A stretch of DNA of 64,000 nucleotides from Candidatus Methylomicrobium oryzae (GTDB lineage: Bacteria > Pseudomonadota > Gammaproteobacteria > Methylococcales > Methylomonadaceae), in assembly GCF_016745425.1 (NCBI RefSeq), contig NZ_JAERVK010000019.1:38951-102950 (forward strand), written 5' to 3'. The notes beneath the pieces are model-generated. The model was not told the DNA's origin and made no database searches. It saw only the letters and a list, made by a program, of their open reading frames with translations. Positions 26,705-35,542 of this stretch are shown one piece after another (positions within the stretch are counted from its first letter, which is position 1; each line of letters starts with the position of its first letter). The position numbers and the translations under genes are program-made.

Positions 26705-27753
26705 ATTTGAAATCTGACGCCGTCTCCGCCATTACGAAGAAGATTCTGGTCGTCGGCCCGTCCTGGGTCGGCGACATGGTGATGGCGCAAAGCCTCTTTA
26801 TCGCGCTGAAGGCCGCCGATCCGGCCTGCAGGATCGATGTGCTGGCGCCGGCGTGGACCTTTCCACTATTGGACAGGATGCCGGAAGTCAATCGTTCGGT
26901 TGCGATGCCGCTTTCGCACGGCCAATTCGGGCTGGCGGAGCGGATCAAACTGGGCCGGCAGTTACGCAGCGAAGCCTATGATCAGGCGATCGTGCTGCCC
27001 AATTCCTGGAAATCCGCGCTGGTTCCCTTCTTTGCCCATATTCCTCTTCGCACCGGTTATATCGGTGAATGCCGCTGGGGCCTGTTGAACGATGCCCGCA
27101 GGCTCGACAAGCAGACCCTGACGATGACCGTACAGCGCTTCGTGGCGTTGGCGTTCCCGAAAAACGCCGCTCAGCCTCCCGCTTATCCGGTTCCCGCGGT
27201 TCCGGTTGAGCCGGCGCGGCAAGCGGCGGTTGCCGAAAAATTCCGGGTCGAAATCGGCGGCAATATCTTGGCTTTATGTCCCGGCGCCGAATACGGCCCT
27301 GCCAAACGCTGGCCGTCCGGGCATTTCGCCGAACTGGCCGAGCGCAAAATTGCCGCCGGCTGGCAGGTCTGGCTGTTCGGTTCGGAGAAAGACAAGGTGG
27401 TCACCGCCGAAATCAACCGGCTGGCCGGAGGCGCCTGCATCGATTTTGCCGGCCGCACCCAACTGAATGAAGCGGTCGATCTGCTGTCGCTGGCTCATGC
27501 CGTGGTCAGCAACGATTCCGGCCTGATGCATCTGGCGGCCGCGCTGGACAAGCCGCTGGTCGCGATCTACGGCTCGTCGGATCCCGGCTTTACGCCGCCG
27601 TTGCATGCCAAGGCCCGGGTCGTCTCGCTGCATCTGGATTGCGCGCCCTGCTTCAAGCGCGTCTGCCCGTTGTATCCGGCCGATCATCCGGATCACGCCC
27701 GCTGCCTGACCGGGATCGGTCCTGAGCAAGTCCTGGCGTTATTGCCCGGCTAA
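26680..27753 (+). CDS. waaF: ADP-heptose:LPS heptosyltransferase II
   Basis: A GT9-family glycosyltransferase that adds the second heptose to the LPS inner core at the cytoplasmic face of the inner membrane. The start of the fold is KKILVVGPSWVGDMVMAQSL, typical of WaaF. The C-terminal donor site is ALCPGAEYGPAKRWPSGHFA and VVSNDSGLMHLAAALDKPLV. A short KRVCPLYPADHPDHARCLTGI segment near the end is the WaaF-specific cysteine region. The ATG at 26680 overlaps ilvE by 25 bp; an in-frame TTG at 26707 would put the protein start closer to the conserved strand. waaC follows 7 bp downstream. Confidence 0.95.
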   Translation: MADLCRQINLKSDAVSAITKKILVVGPSWVGDMVMAQSLFIALKAADPACRIDVLAPAWTFPLLDRMPEVNRSVAMPLSHGQFGLAERIKLGRQLRSEAYDQAIVLPNSWKSALVPFFAHIPLRTGYIGECRWGLLNDARRLDKQTLTMTVQRFVALAFPKNAAQPPAYPVPAVPVEPARQAAVAEKFRVEIGGNILALCPGAEYGPAKRWPSGHFAELAERKIAAGWQVWLFGSEKDKVVTAEINRLAGGACIDFAGRTQLNEAVDLLSLAHAVVSNDSGLMHLAAALDKPLVAIYGSSDPGFTPPLHAKARVVSLHLDCAPCFKRVCPLYPADHPDHARCLTGIGPEQVLALLPG

Positions 27754-27760
27754 GCGGCTG

Positions 27761-28759
27761 ATGCGGATTGCGATCGTTAAACTCTCCGCGCTCGGCGACA
27801 TCGTGCATGCGATGGTTGCGCTGCAGTTCATCAAGGAACGGTTTCCCGAATGCCGGATCGACTGGATCGCCGAAGAACGCTTTGCGGGCGTGTTGGCCGA
27901 TAACCCCGATTTGAACGAAATTTTGACCGTCAATTTAAAAGCCCTCAAAACCGACAAGATGCGGTTTTTCGCGGAGTTCCAAAAAATCCGCGCTTTTGCG
28001 GAACGCAATTACGACCTGGTCATCGATGCGCAGGGACTGCTCAAATCGGCGATCGTCGCCCGATTGATCGGCAAAAAGATTGCCGGCTTCGATGCCGGAT
28101 CGATCCGCGAAAAAGCCGCGTCCTGGTTTTATGATCAGAAAATCCATTGCGCGTACGATGCCAATACCATCGACCGCAATGCGCGGGTGCTGTCAGGGCC
28201 GTGGGGATTCGAGATCGTCCCCGAACAAATCCGGAATAAGCAGCCGTTTCTGTTTTATCGGAACCCGTCGCCCTGCATTGACGATTATTTGCGGCGGGAC
28301 CGGAAAAATATTGTGTTGGTGACCGGTTCGACCTGGGAAAGCCGAAATTATCCGGCCGAAAATTATGTTAAGGTTGCCGAGGCGTTGGGGCAAAATTGCC
28401 TGGTGGTCTGGGGCAGCGAGCAGGAAAAAGCGCGCGGCGAATGGATGGCGGCACAGTCGGACGCTATTAAAGTGATGCCGAAGCTCGATTTGAACGACCT
28501 AAAGGCATTGATTGCGCGTTGCGACCTCGTGATCGGCAACGATACCGGGCCGACGCACATGGCCTGGGCGCTGAATCGGCCGTCGCTTACGATCTTCGGA
28601 CCGACGCCGGTCAGCCGCGTATATCAGACCGGCATCAACCGCGTGGTCAAGTCCGCCTCGAAAGTGAACCCTTATAAATTGAACAAAAACGATTTTTCGA
28701 TTCGCGAAATCGAGCCGCAGGTTATCGTTCAGGAGGCGGCAAGACTGATCGGGCGGTAA
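27761..28759 (+). CDS. waaC: ADP-heptose:LPS heptosyltransferase I
   Basis: A 332-residue GT9 enzyme that adds the first heptose to Kdo2-lipid A. The N-terminus RIAIVKLSALGDIVHAMVAL carries the SxLGD-H pattern of WaaC, with the catalytic Asp in LGD. The donor-binding half contains VLVTGSTWESRNYPAENYVK and LVIGNDTGPTHMAWALNRPS. The pair waaF-waaC gives the two core heptoses needed for outer-membrane stability. Downstream is a ~585-bp gap with a decayed regulator fragment. Confidence 0.96.
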   Translation: MRIAIVKLSALGDIVHAMVALQFIKERFPECRIDWIAEERFAGVLADNPDLNEILTVNLKALKTDKMRFFAEFQKIRAFAERNYDLVIDAQGLLKSAIVARLIGKKIAGFDAGSIREKAASWFYDQKIHCAYDANTIDRNARVLSGPWGFEIVPEQIRNKQPFLFYRNPSPCIDDYLRRDRKNIVLVTGSTWESRNYPAENYVKVAEALGQNCLVVWGSEQEKARGEWMAAQSDAIKVMPKLDLNDLKALIARCDLVIGNDTGPTHMAWALNRPSLTIFGPTPVSRVYQTGINRVVKSASKVNPYKLNKNDFSIREIEPQVIVQEAARLIGR

Positions 28760-28778
28760 AATGGCAGGTCTTCACTAA

Positions 28779-29018
28779 AGTCTTAGCTGTGTACGATCTT
28801 CATACCCTGCCGGTCAGGATTGCGATGTGATGATCGCGGACGAGCCGAGAACGGGCAAGGATTTGGTGGCCGAGTCGATTCATAAAAATTCGGGACGGAC
28901 GGCTGCGTGGCCTTTTAGTCGCGTCGATTGTGAAACTTTATCGGAGGCAGAGGGTCAGATTGGGTTTTACGGTGCGGAAAAAATCGGAAGCACAGGCAGG
29001 AATTCGTGGGTGGATTGA
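28779..29018 (+). pseudogene. Fragment of a sigma-54 activator (NtrC-type AAA+ domain)
   Basis: About 80 codons open from a stop at 28776. The translated run AGQDCDVMIADEPRTGKDLV followed by AESIHKNSGR and PF-SRVDCETLSEAEG follows the family pattern 'GE.GTGKE.vA..IH..S.R...PF..vnC..l.e' around the Walker A motif. GTGKE is changed to RTGKD, and the frame ends well before the GAFTGA loop and Walker B. No receiver or DNA-binding domain is present on either side. It is best read as a relic of an NtrC-like regulator. The rest of the 28760-29344 gap holds the gspE promoter region and nothing else I recognise. Confidence 0.6.
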
Positions 29019-29344
29019 TCGAATTGACCCCGGAGGAACCCTTTTTTCCGGACGGGTATTTGACCGCTGAAAGAATATCGCCCCAAAGCCGGCCGGGGTG
29101 CAATTCTTTCGGCAATGCGTTATGCTAGTTATAGCCTTGCCAAGACAGCCAAGATTTTGAATGTTTTCAGTATCGCGCTTTACAGCCTGATCGATAAATA
29201 AAATTTACATTTCGTGTCCAGTCAGTATAAATCTTCTCAAAGGTTGGAGTAACCGGCTCCTGTTTATTCTTTAATATCGTTCATCCGCGATCTCACCGAT
29301 CCAAGCCTTATTTTGAAGTTCATCACATCATTGAGGGATGCAGC

Positions 29345-31057
29345 ATGGCAATCGTAATGGAAAATGCAGCGAAACCTTATCAAGCCTTCCTCCAGATTCT
29401 GCTCGACAGAAACAAACTGTCCGCGAACGAATTGAAAAAAGTCGAGCGGATGCAGAAGTCTTCCGTAGCCGAAAGTCTGCCACATCTTTTGGTCAAGCTG
29501 GGTCTGTGCTCCGAGCACGATGTCGCCGATGCGTTTGTCGAATCGGGGGATTTCGAGAAAACCCTGACCGGCGACTATCCGCTGGAGGCGCCGCTGCCCG
29601 AGAGCGTATCGCTGCGTTTCCTGAAAAACTTCCATGTGATCGGGATCGGCGGAAACGACGATGAAGTCCAGGTCGCGATGATGGATCCGGAAGACCGCTT
29701 CGTGATCGATGCGCTGATGTTGGCGACCGGGAAACGCGTTTCTGCGAAGGTCGGCGTGCTGTCCGAAATCGATGCGGCGCTGGAAGTGCAATACGGCGAA
29801 GGCCGGTCGCAAATGGACCGGATCGTCGACGATCTGACTGTCGACGAAGTCGGCGAAGAAGATCTGGAGCATTTGAAGGATTTGGCCAGCGAAGCGCCGG
29901 TGATCAAAATGGTGAATCTGATCATGCAGCGCGCGATCGAAACGAAAGCTTCCGATATCCATATCGAGCCGTTCGAGCATGCATTGAAGGTCAGACTGCG
30001 CATCGACGGCGTGCTGCAGGACATCCATTCGCCGCCGGTCAAATCGACCGCGGCGGTGATCTCGCGGATCAAGATCATGGCGAAGCTGAATATCGCCGAG
30101 CGCCGGCTGCCGCAGGACGGCCGGATCAAGGTCCAGATGCTCGGTAAGGAGCTCGATTTGCGGGTTTCCACGATTCCGACGATGTACGGCGAAAGCGTCG
30201 TGATCCGTTTGCTGGACAAGGAAAACATGGTGTTCGATTTCGCGGCGCTTGGTTTCTCAGGACGGCATTCCGAACAGTTCCTGGAAGTGCTGGCGCAACC
30301 ACACGGCATCATTTTGATTACCGGTCCGACCGGCAGCGGTAAATCGACCTCGCTGTACGCGGCGCTGAAACTGTTGAATACCTCCGAACGCAAGATTATC
30401 ACGGTCGAGGATCCGGTCGAATATCAGCTCGAAGGCGTCAACCAGATCCAGGCCAAGCCGCAGATCGGTTTGACTTTCGCGTCCGCGCTGCGGTCGATCG
30501 TCCGGCAGGACCCGGACGTAATCATGATCGGCGAAATGCGCGACCTCGAAACCGCCAAGATCGCGGTGCAGTCGGCGCTGACCGGCCACCTTGTGCTGTC
30601 GACGCTGCATACGAACGATGCCGCCGGCGGGATCACTCGGCTTCTGGACATGGGACTGGAAGAGTATCTGCTGAGCTCGACCGTCAACGGCATCCTGGCG
30701 CAGCGGCTGGTCAGGAAGCTCTGTCCGCAATGCAAAGAAGGGCAGCCGGCACCGTTCGAAGTGGTCGCCGAACTGAATCTTCGCCGTTACCGGCCGGTGG
30801 GCGACATTACTTTATTCAAGCCGGTCGGCTGTGCCTCTTGCGGCGGTTTGGGCTACCGGGGACGGATGGCGATCATCGAGTTTTTGCCGATGACCGATCC
30901 GGTCCGCAAATTGGTCATGGCGCATGAAGAAGCCGGCGTGATCCAGAAACTGGCGATCGCAGAAGGCATGCGGACGATGTACGAAGACGGCCTGGACAAG
31001 GTGGTGCACGGCATCACGACCCTTGAAGAAGTCTTGCGAGTAACGACGGAAACCTGA
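29345..31057 (+). CDS. gspE: Type II secretion ATPase GspE
   Basis: A 570-residue AAA+ traffic ATPase that powers pseudopilus assembly from the cytoplasmic face. The N-terminal ~150 residues are the N1E/N2E region that docks on GspL. Walker A is LITGPTGSGKSTSLYAALK near residue 325. The Asp box and Walker B follow (IMIGEMRDLETAKIAVQSAL), and the His box is TGHLVLSTLHTNDAAGGITR. A tetracysteine zinc module is present (LCPQCKEG ... GCASCGGLGYRGR). It heads an eleven-gene operon, with gspF starting after a single base. The ATG at 29345 is preceded by GAGGGATG. Confidence 0.97.
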   Translation: MAIVMENAAKPYQAFLQILLDRNKLSANELKKVERMQKSSVAESLPHLLVKLGLCSEHDVADAFVESGDFEKTLTGDYPLEAPLPESVSLRFLKNFHVIGIGGNDDEVQVAMMDPEDRFVIDALMLATGKRVSAKVGVLSEIDAALEVQYGEGRSQMDRIVDDLTVDEVGEEDLEHLKDLASEAPVIKMVNLIMQRAIETKASDIHIEPFEHALKVRLRIDGVLQDIHSPPVKSTAAVISRIKIMAKLNIAERRLPQDGRIKVQMLGKELDLRVSTIPTMYGESVVIRLLDKENMVFDFAALGFSGRHSEQFLEVLAQPHGIILITGPTGSGKSTSLYAALKLLNTSERKIITVEDPVEYQLEGVNQIQAKPQIGLTFASALRSIVRQDPDVIMIGEMRDLETAKIAVQSALTGHLVLSTLHTNDAAGGITRLLDMGLEEYLLSSTVNGILAQRLVRKLCPQCKEGQPAPFEVVAELNLRRYRPVGDITLFKPVGCASCGGLGYRGRMAIIEFLPMTDPVRKLVMAHEEAGVIQKLAIAEGMRTMYEDGLDKVVHGITTLEEVLRVTTET

Positions 31058-31058
31058 T

Positions 31059-32276
31059 ATGCCGCTGTACGCCTATAAAGCGATCAACAATCTCGGCGAG
31101 ACCGAGGAAGGGGTCCGGGACGCCGGCGATGAGCCCAGCCTGATCGGGCTTCTGCAGTCCGAGGGCTATATTCCGATCAAGGTCTGGCCGGCCAGCGCGA
31201 AAACATTTCTCGGCTTGAGTCTGGGAGTAAAACAGACCAAGTTGAGTCAAAAGGAAATCGCGCTATTTACCGGCGAACTGGCCACTTTGCTCGACTCCGG
31301 CCTGCCGCTGGACAAATCGCTGACCGTGCTGATCGATCTGACCGTAGACAATGAAAAGCTGAGCAAGCTGATCGCGAGAGTGCTGGAGAAAGTCAAGGGA
31401 GGCGCTTCGCTGGCCGATGCGCTGGAAAAACAGTCCGGCGTGTTTTCGCGTTTTTACCTGAACATGATACGGGCCGGTGAGGCCGGCGGCAGCCTCGGCG
31501 AGGTCTTGAACCGGCTGGCGGAATACCTGGAACGCTCGCGCGAATTGAAGGATACGGTCAGCACGGCGCTGATCTATCCGGCGGTGTTGTTGGTGATGTC
31601 CCTGGCCTCGCTGTTTGTGATGCTGATCTTCGTGGTGCCTCAGTTCACCGAAATGTTCGAAAGCGCGGGGCAGGAATTGCCGGTTTCGACCCAGATCGTG
31701 GTCGGCATCGCCGAATGGCTGCAAAGCTATTGGTGGCTGTTGATCGGGGGGGCGATCTTTGCGGTCGCCTATATGAAATTTCAACTGGCCGACCCGGTCA
31801 GAAAGAAAGTCTGGGACAGCCGTGTTCTTAAACTGCCGCTTGCCGACCTGGTGATCCTGACCAAGGAAACGGCGAACATGAGCCGGACCTTGGGAACTTT
31901 ATTGGGCAACGGCGTTTCCATACTTTCGGCGCTGGCGATCGTCAGGGAAACCGTCGACAATCTGGTGCTGGTAGATGCGATCCAGCATGCGGAAGAAGAA
32001 TTGAAGCAGGGCAAACGGATGTCCGATGCACTGGTCAAAACCGGGATCTTTCCGAAAATGGCGGTACAAATGATCAAAATGGGAGAAGAGACCGGGCATC
32101 TCGAAGAAATGCTGCTCAGAGTGGCGGAAATCTACGATAAACAGTTGAAAGTTGCGATCCAGCGCATGCTGGCTTTGCTGGAGCCCGCGCTGATCATCAC
32201 GCTGGGTCTGATGATCGCAGGCATTATCGTTTCGATTCTGCTGGCGATTTTGAGCGTCAACGATTTGGCTTTTTAA
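31059..32276 (+). CDS. gspF: Type II secretion inner-membrane platform protein GspF
   Basis: A 405-residue polytopic protein with two GspF domains (residues ~70-195 and ~272-395), each ending in a membrane segment: ALIYPAVLLVMSLASLFVML in the middle and LGLMIAGIIVSILLAI at the C-terminus. The N-terminus MPLYAYKAINNLGETEEG is the family start. It forms the membrane base for the GspE motor and pseudopilus. Length matches the family (~405). Confidence 0.96.
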   Translation: MPLYAYKAINNLGETEEGVRDAGDEPSLIGLLQSEGYIPIKVWPASAKTFLGLSLGVKQTKLSQKEIALFTGELATLLDSGLPLDKSLTVLIDLTVDNEKLSKLIARVLEKVKGGASLADALEKQSGVFSRFYLNMIRAGEAGGSLGEVLNRLAEYLERSRELKDTVSTALIYPAVLLVMSLASLFVMLIFVVPQFTEMFESAGQELPVSTQIVVGIAEWLQSYWWLLIGGAIFAVAYMKFQLADPVRKKVWDSRVLKLPLADLVILTKETANMSRTLGTLLGNGVSILSALAIVRETVDNLVLVDAIQHAEEELKQGKRMSDALVKTGIFPKMAVQMIKMGEETGHLEEMLLRVAEIYDKQLKVAIQRMLALLEPALIITLGLMIAGIIVSILLAILSVNDLAF

Positions 32277-32375
32277 AGTCATGGGATGAGGTTTGCCAGG
32301 GAAAAGGCCTGCGGCCGTTCGGATTTGGGCGGAACGACAATTTTTAGTAGAAATGAAATATTCAACGGATATTTA

Positions 32376-32819
32376 ATGCATAACTATAAAGAAATGAGAC
32401 ACATTCATTATAAGCAGACCGGTTTTACCTTGCTGGAATTACTGGTCGTTCTGGGAATCATCTCGATGCTGGCCGGCCTGGTCGGGCCGAAAGTGATGAA
32501 GCACATGGCGGATGCGAAGACCAAGGCGGCGAAAGTGCAGATTTCCGAATTGAGCCAGGCATTGGAAATGTACAAGCTGGACATGGACCGTTATCCTACC
32601 TCCTCTCAAGGTTTGGCGGCGCTGGTCGAGGCAGCCGATAATTCCAAACGCTGGAACGGGCCTTATTTAGGCAAATCGAAAGTGCCGGTGGATCCGTGGC
32701 AAAACGAATACCATTATGTTTCGCCCGGCGAGCACGGTTCGTTTGATTTGTATTCTTTCGGTGCGGACGAAAAGGAAGGCGGCGAAGGCGAAGACCGGGA
32801 CGTGGTGAACTGGGAATAA
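32376..32819 (+). CDS. gspG: Major pseudopilin GspG
   Basis: The main subunit of the type II secretion pseudopilus, 147 residues from the ATG chosen here. The prepilin cleavage site and hydrophobic helix are QTG/FTLLELLVVLGIISMLAG with Glu at +5. The C-terminal part carries the family's calcium and loop region (YPTSSQGLAALVEA; VDPWQNEYHYVSPGEHG; LYSFGADEKEGGEGEDRDVVNW). The frame is open further upstream to 32286, but the residues there do not look like a prepilin leader. Starts at 32376 or 32394 give leaders of 16 or 10 residues. A prepilin peptidase (GspO/PilD) must process it; none is in the window. Confidence 0.93.
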   Translation: MHNYKEMRHIHYKQTGFTLLELLVVLGIISMLAGLVGPKVMKHMADAKTKAAKVQISELSQALEMYKLDMDRYPTSSQGLAALVEAADNSKRWNGPYLGKSKVPVDPWQNEYHYVSPGEHGSFDLYSFGADEKEGGEGEDRDVVNWE

Positions 32820-32910
32820 TCGCCCGCTGGTTATTAGGGCCAGCCCGGTCCATATTCAGCGCCGATGCCTTTTCCGTCTTGCTCGGCCAAAGGCGTGCGC
32901 CAAAAATGAT

Positions 32911-33408
32911 ATGACGCTTTTTTTACCCGCTTCCTGCGCTCGGTCAAAGGGTTTTACCCTGCTTGAGCTATTGATCGTATTGGTGATCATCGTATTGGGA
33001 TTTTCGGTGGTCGCGCTGAATATGTCGTCGGGTGCAGGCACCTTCGAACATAAGTCTGCCGTCAGGGATGTCGTATCGGCGTTGCGTTATGCGCGTGGCC
33101 AGGCGCTGATGGCGCACCGGGAAATGACCGTCGCGTTCGATCTGACCGCCAACACGTATAAACTTAGCGGCCGTGAAGAAATTTATAAGATTCCCGATTC
33201 GATTGCAGTCACGGTGGTGACTGCGCAAAGCGAGCTGACCGGGGAAGGCCAAGGCAATATCCGCTTTTTCGCCGACGGCTCCTCCACCGGCGGGCGAGTC
33301 GTGCTGGATCGCGGCGAAGTGTCGAAGCAGATCGATATCAATTGGCTGACCGGCCAACTGGAAATCGAAGACGTCACGCGCGACGATCGGCCGAGGCGCC
33401 GCAGATGA
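32911..33408 (+). CDS. gspH: Minor pseudopilin GspH
   Basis: A 165-residue prepilin-like protein. The leader SCARSKG/FTLLELLIVLVIIVLGFSVV shows the type IV cleavage site with Glu at +5, followed by a beta-rich domain with SAVRDVVSALRYARGQALMAHRE, a pattern of GspH/FimT proteins, and a late FFADGSSTGGRVVL motif that is highly typical of GspH. It is separated from gspG by ~90 bp without a clear stop signal, and overlaps the start of gspI. It probably sits near the pseudopilus tip. Confidence 0.9.
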   Translation: MTLFLPASCARSKGFTLLELLIVLVIIVLGFSVVALNMSSGAGTFEHKSAVRDVVSALRYARGQALMAHREMTVAFDLTANTYKLSGREEIYKIPDSIAVTVVTAQSELTGEGQGNIRFFADGSSTGGRVVLDRGEVSKQIDINWLTGQLEIEDVTRDDRPRRRR

Positions 33409-33836
33409 TCCTCCTGCAAAAACCGCATAAAGTGCAGGGCGGCTTTTCGCTGCTGGAGATTCTGGTTGCCTTCTCAATCATGGCGATCTCGATAGGCATG
33501 CTGCTCAGTATTTTTTCTTCGGGGCTGCGCAATGCCTCGGTTTCCGAAGAATACACCGCTGCCGTGCAGGTTGCCGAAGCGATGATCGCAAGGCCCGGTA
33601 CCGAAGTGCCGTTACAGCAGGGACAGTCGGCCGGCGTGGTCGATGACAAATACCGCTGGGAACTGGCGGTCGCACCTTTCGAGCTCCCGACGACCGAAAC
33701 GATCGACACGCGGACCATTCCCGCCCAACTCTTCATGGTGACCGCTGCCGTCAGCTGGGAGGAAGGCGGCGGCAACGAGCGCCGGTTCGAATTGTCCGAA
33801 CTTAAATTGACGACGAATGCCGATGCGAAACCTTAA
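33405..33836 (+). CDS. gspI: Minor pseudopilin GspI
   Basis: A 143-residue minor pseudopilin. The leader ends at VQGG/FSLLEILVAFSIMAISIGML, a class III prepilin site with Glu at +5. The rest shows the short GspI beta domain with YTAAVQVAEAMIARPG and a C-terminal RRFELSELKL. The ATG at 33405 overlaps the gspH stop by four bases; an earlier in-frame start would run inside gspH and add residues before the leader. It forms the tip complex with GspJ and GspK. Confidence 0.9.
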   Translation: MILLQKPHKVQGGFSLLEILVAFSIMAISIGMLLSIFSSGLRNASVSEEYTAAVQVAEAMIARPGTEVPLQQGQSAGVVDDKYRWELAVAPFELPTTETIDTRTIPAQLFMVTAAVSWEEGGGNERRFELSELKLTTNADAKP

Positions 33837-34539
33837 AGCGGGCCGGGGGTTTACGCTGATCGAAGTATTGCTGGCGATGACGCTGCTCAGCGTGATGATG
33901 ACGCTGCTGTTCGTCAGCCTGAAAATCTGCGCGGAAAGCTGGGAGAAAGGCGAGAAGAAAATTTTCGAAGTCAGCGAAACCGCCGGCGTCGTCAACTTCT
34001 TTCAACGCCATTTGGTGATGGCGAAGCCTCTCTGGAACGATTTTACCGAAGAACAGCGGCTTTTTTCCTTCCAGGGCGATAGCCAATCGCTGCAATTCGT
34101 CTCTTCTTTTCCGGCGAGTGCGGGCAGGGCCGGACTGCAGCTGTTTACCGTGCGGTTAGTGAGCGAGAACAGGCAGAATGCGATTAAAGTGACCATTACG
34201 CCGTTTTATCCGGTTGCCGAAGGTGATGAATGGCTTACGGAGGAAGAGACATTGATCAAGGGAGTTGCGGGGTTTTCGCTGGCCTATTTCGGCCCGGAGG
34301 CAGGAGAAACCGAAAGTCGCTGGCTGGAGCAATGGCGGGAAAGAGATCAATTGCCCAAATTGGTCAGAATCAAGATCGACCTCGAAAATGGTGTTTTCTG
34401 GCCGGAAATGAATTTCGAATTGAAGTTGGCTGCTGCTGCAGGCGCTTCAGGTCCGGATTCCGAGGAAGCCGGCGCCGAAGAGGGTGACAGTTCGCAAACC
34501 GATGATGATGCGCAGGATCAGAATGATGATACCGAATGA
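33817..34539 (+). CDS. gspJ: Minor pseudopilin GspJ
   Basis: A 240-residue minor pseudopilin. The short leader MPMRNLKAGRG is followed by FTLIEVLLAMTLLSVMMTLL with Glu at +5. The body matches the GspJ pattern of long beta domain (VVNFFQRHLVMAKPLWND, later LVRIKIDLENG). The C-terminal ~35 residues are a low-complexity Glu/Asp/Gln tail (EEAGAEEGDSSQTDDDAQDQ) not usual for GspJ. The gene overlaps gspI by 20 bp and is overlapped by gspK, so the block is translationally coupled. Confidence 0.9.
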   Translation: MPMRNLKAGRGFTLIEVLLAMTLLSVMMTLLFVSLKICAESWEKGEKKIFEVSETAGVVNFFQRHLVMAKPLWNDFTEEQRLFSFQGDSQSLQFVSSFPASAGRAGLQLFTVRLVSENRQNAIKVTITPFYPVAEGDEWLTEEETLIKGVAGFSLAYFGPEAGETESRWLEQWRERDQLPKLVRIKIDLENGVFWPEMNFELKLAAAAGASGPDSEEAGAEEGDSSQTDDDAQDQNDDTE

Positions 34540-35542
34540 TGCCTGTAGCGCCGGAACCGGTCGGATGCCGGTGCATTTCCGCCCCTTGGCGGTCGCGGTG
34601 CAAACTGATAAAGGCTTTGCGTTGGTGCTGGTGCTGTGGGTGTTGTCGCTGTTGATGATCATGGCGGCCAGTTTTTCGCTGACGATGCGGAGGGAGACGG
34701 CAGTGGTTGCCGGGATTACCGGGGGCGCGAAGGCGCTGGCGGCGGCCGAGTCCGGGATTGCGATGGCGGAGATGATGCTGCTGAATCCGGATTCCGCCAA
34801 ACGCTGGCATACCGACGGCAACATTTACCAGGTGCAATTTCTGGATGCGCTGGTAAGAATCAGGATGGAAGGCGAGACCGGCAAGATCGATCTGAACGGC
34901 GCGAATCAGGCGCAGTTGCAGCAGCTGATGGCGCAGCTTCCGATTGAAAAAGAACAACAGACCGCCTTGGTTTCGGCAATCATGGATTGGCGGGATCCCG
35001 ACGATCTGGTCAATATCGATGGAGCGGAAAAAAATGACTACAAAAAGGCCGGCAAGCTTTATCAGCCCAGAAACAAACCGTTTCAGTCGCTGGAAGAACT
35101 GCAGATGGTTTTGGGAATGGACGAGTCGATTCTGGAGAAATTAGAGCCGATGATCACTATCTATTCCGGCAAGCCGCAAGTCGATTTGTCGCAGGCTTCG
35201 AGAGAGGTAATGCTGGCTTTGGGACTGGATCCGGCATTGGTCGATCAATGCATCGAATTGCGCAGGCAGAGCGCGATCACCGGCATCCCGATCCAATCGG
35301 CCAGCCTGGCTCCGGAATTCAATTGCGGATCGGGCCAGAGCAATATTATCGAGATTATTGCCGAGTCCCGGCTTGAAAACGGTTCGGGCGCCATCATCAA
35401 AACCATAGTGGCAAACAGTCCGGCGGACGGCGGCGGTTTGCCGTTTCGGATTTTAAACTGGAAACGCGAAGAAAGGGCCGATACATCGTTATTTTCCGAG
35501 GACAAAGACTCATTATTAGTGACCCCGAATGCTGAATCTTAA
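34526..35542 (+). CDS. gspK: Minor pseudopilin GspK
   Basis: A ~338-residue GspK, the largest minor pseudopilin, which caps the pseudopilus tip. The leader carries KG/FALVLVLWVLSLLMIMAASF without Glu at +5, which is characteristic of GspK. The C-terminal helix-hairpin-helix-like parts (GKIDLNGANQAQLQQLM; KPFQSLEELQMVLGM) are also diagnostic. The start is uncertain: ATGs at 34523 and 34526 have AGGA 8-11 bases upstream, 34565 gives the most usual leader length, and an open frame extends to 34484. It overlaps the gspJ end. Confidence 0.9.
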   Translation: MIPNDACSAGTGRMPVHFRPLAVAVQTDKGFALVLVLWVLSLLMIMAASFSLTMRRETAVVAGITGGAKALAAAESGIAMAEMMLLNPDSAKRWHTDGNIYQVQFLDALVRIRMEGETGKIDLNGANQAQLQQLMAQLPIEKEQQTALVSAIMDWRDPDDLVNIDGAEKNDYKKAGKLYQPRNKPFQSLEELQMVLGMDESILEKLEPMITIYSGKPQVDLSQASREVMLALGLDPALVDQCIELRRQSAITGIPIQSASLAPEFNCGSGQSNIIEIIAESRLENGSGAIIKTIVANSPADGGGLPFRILNWKREERADTSLFSEDKDSLLVTPNAES

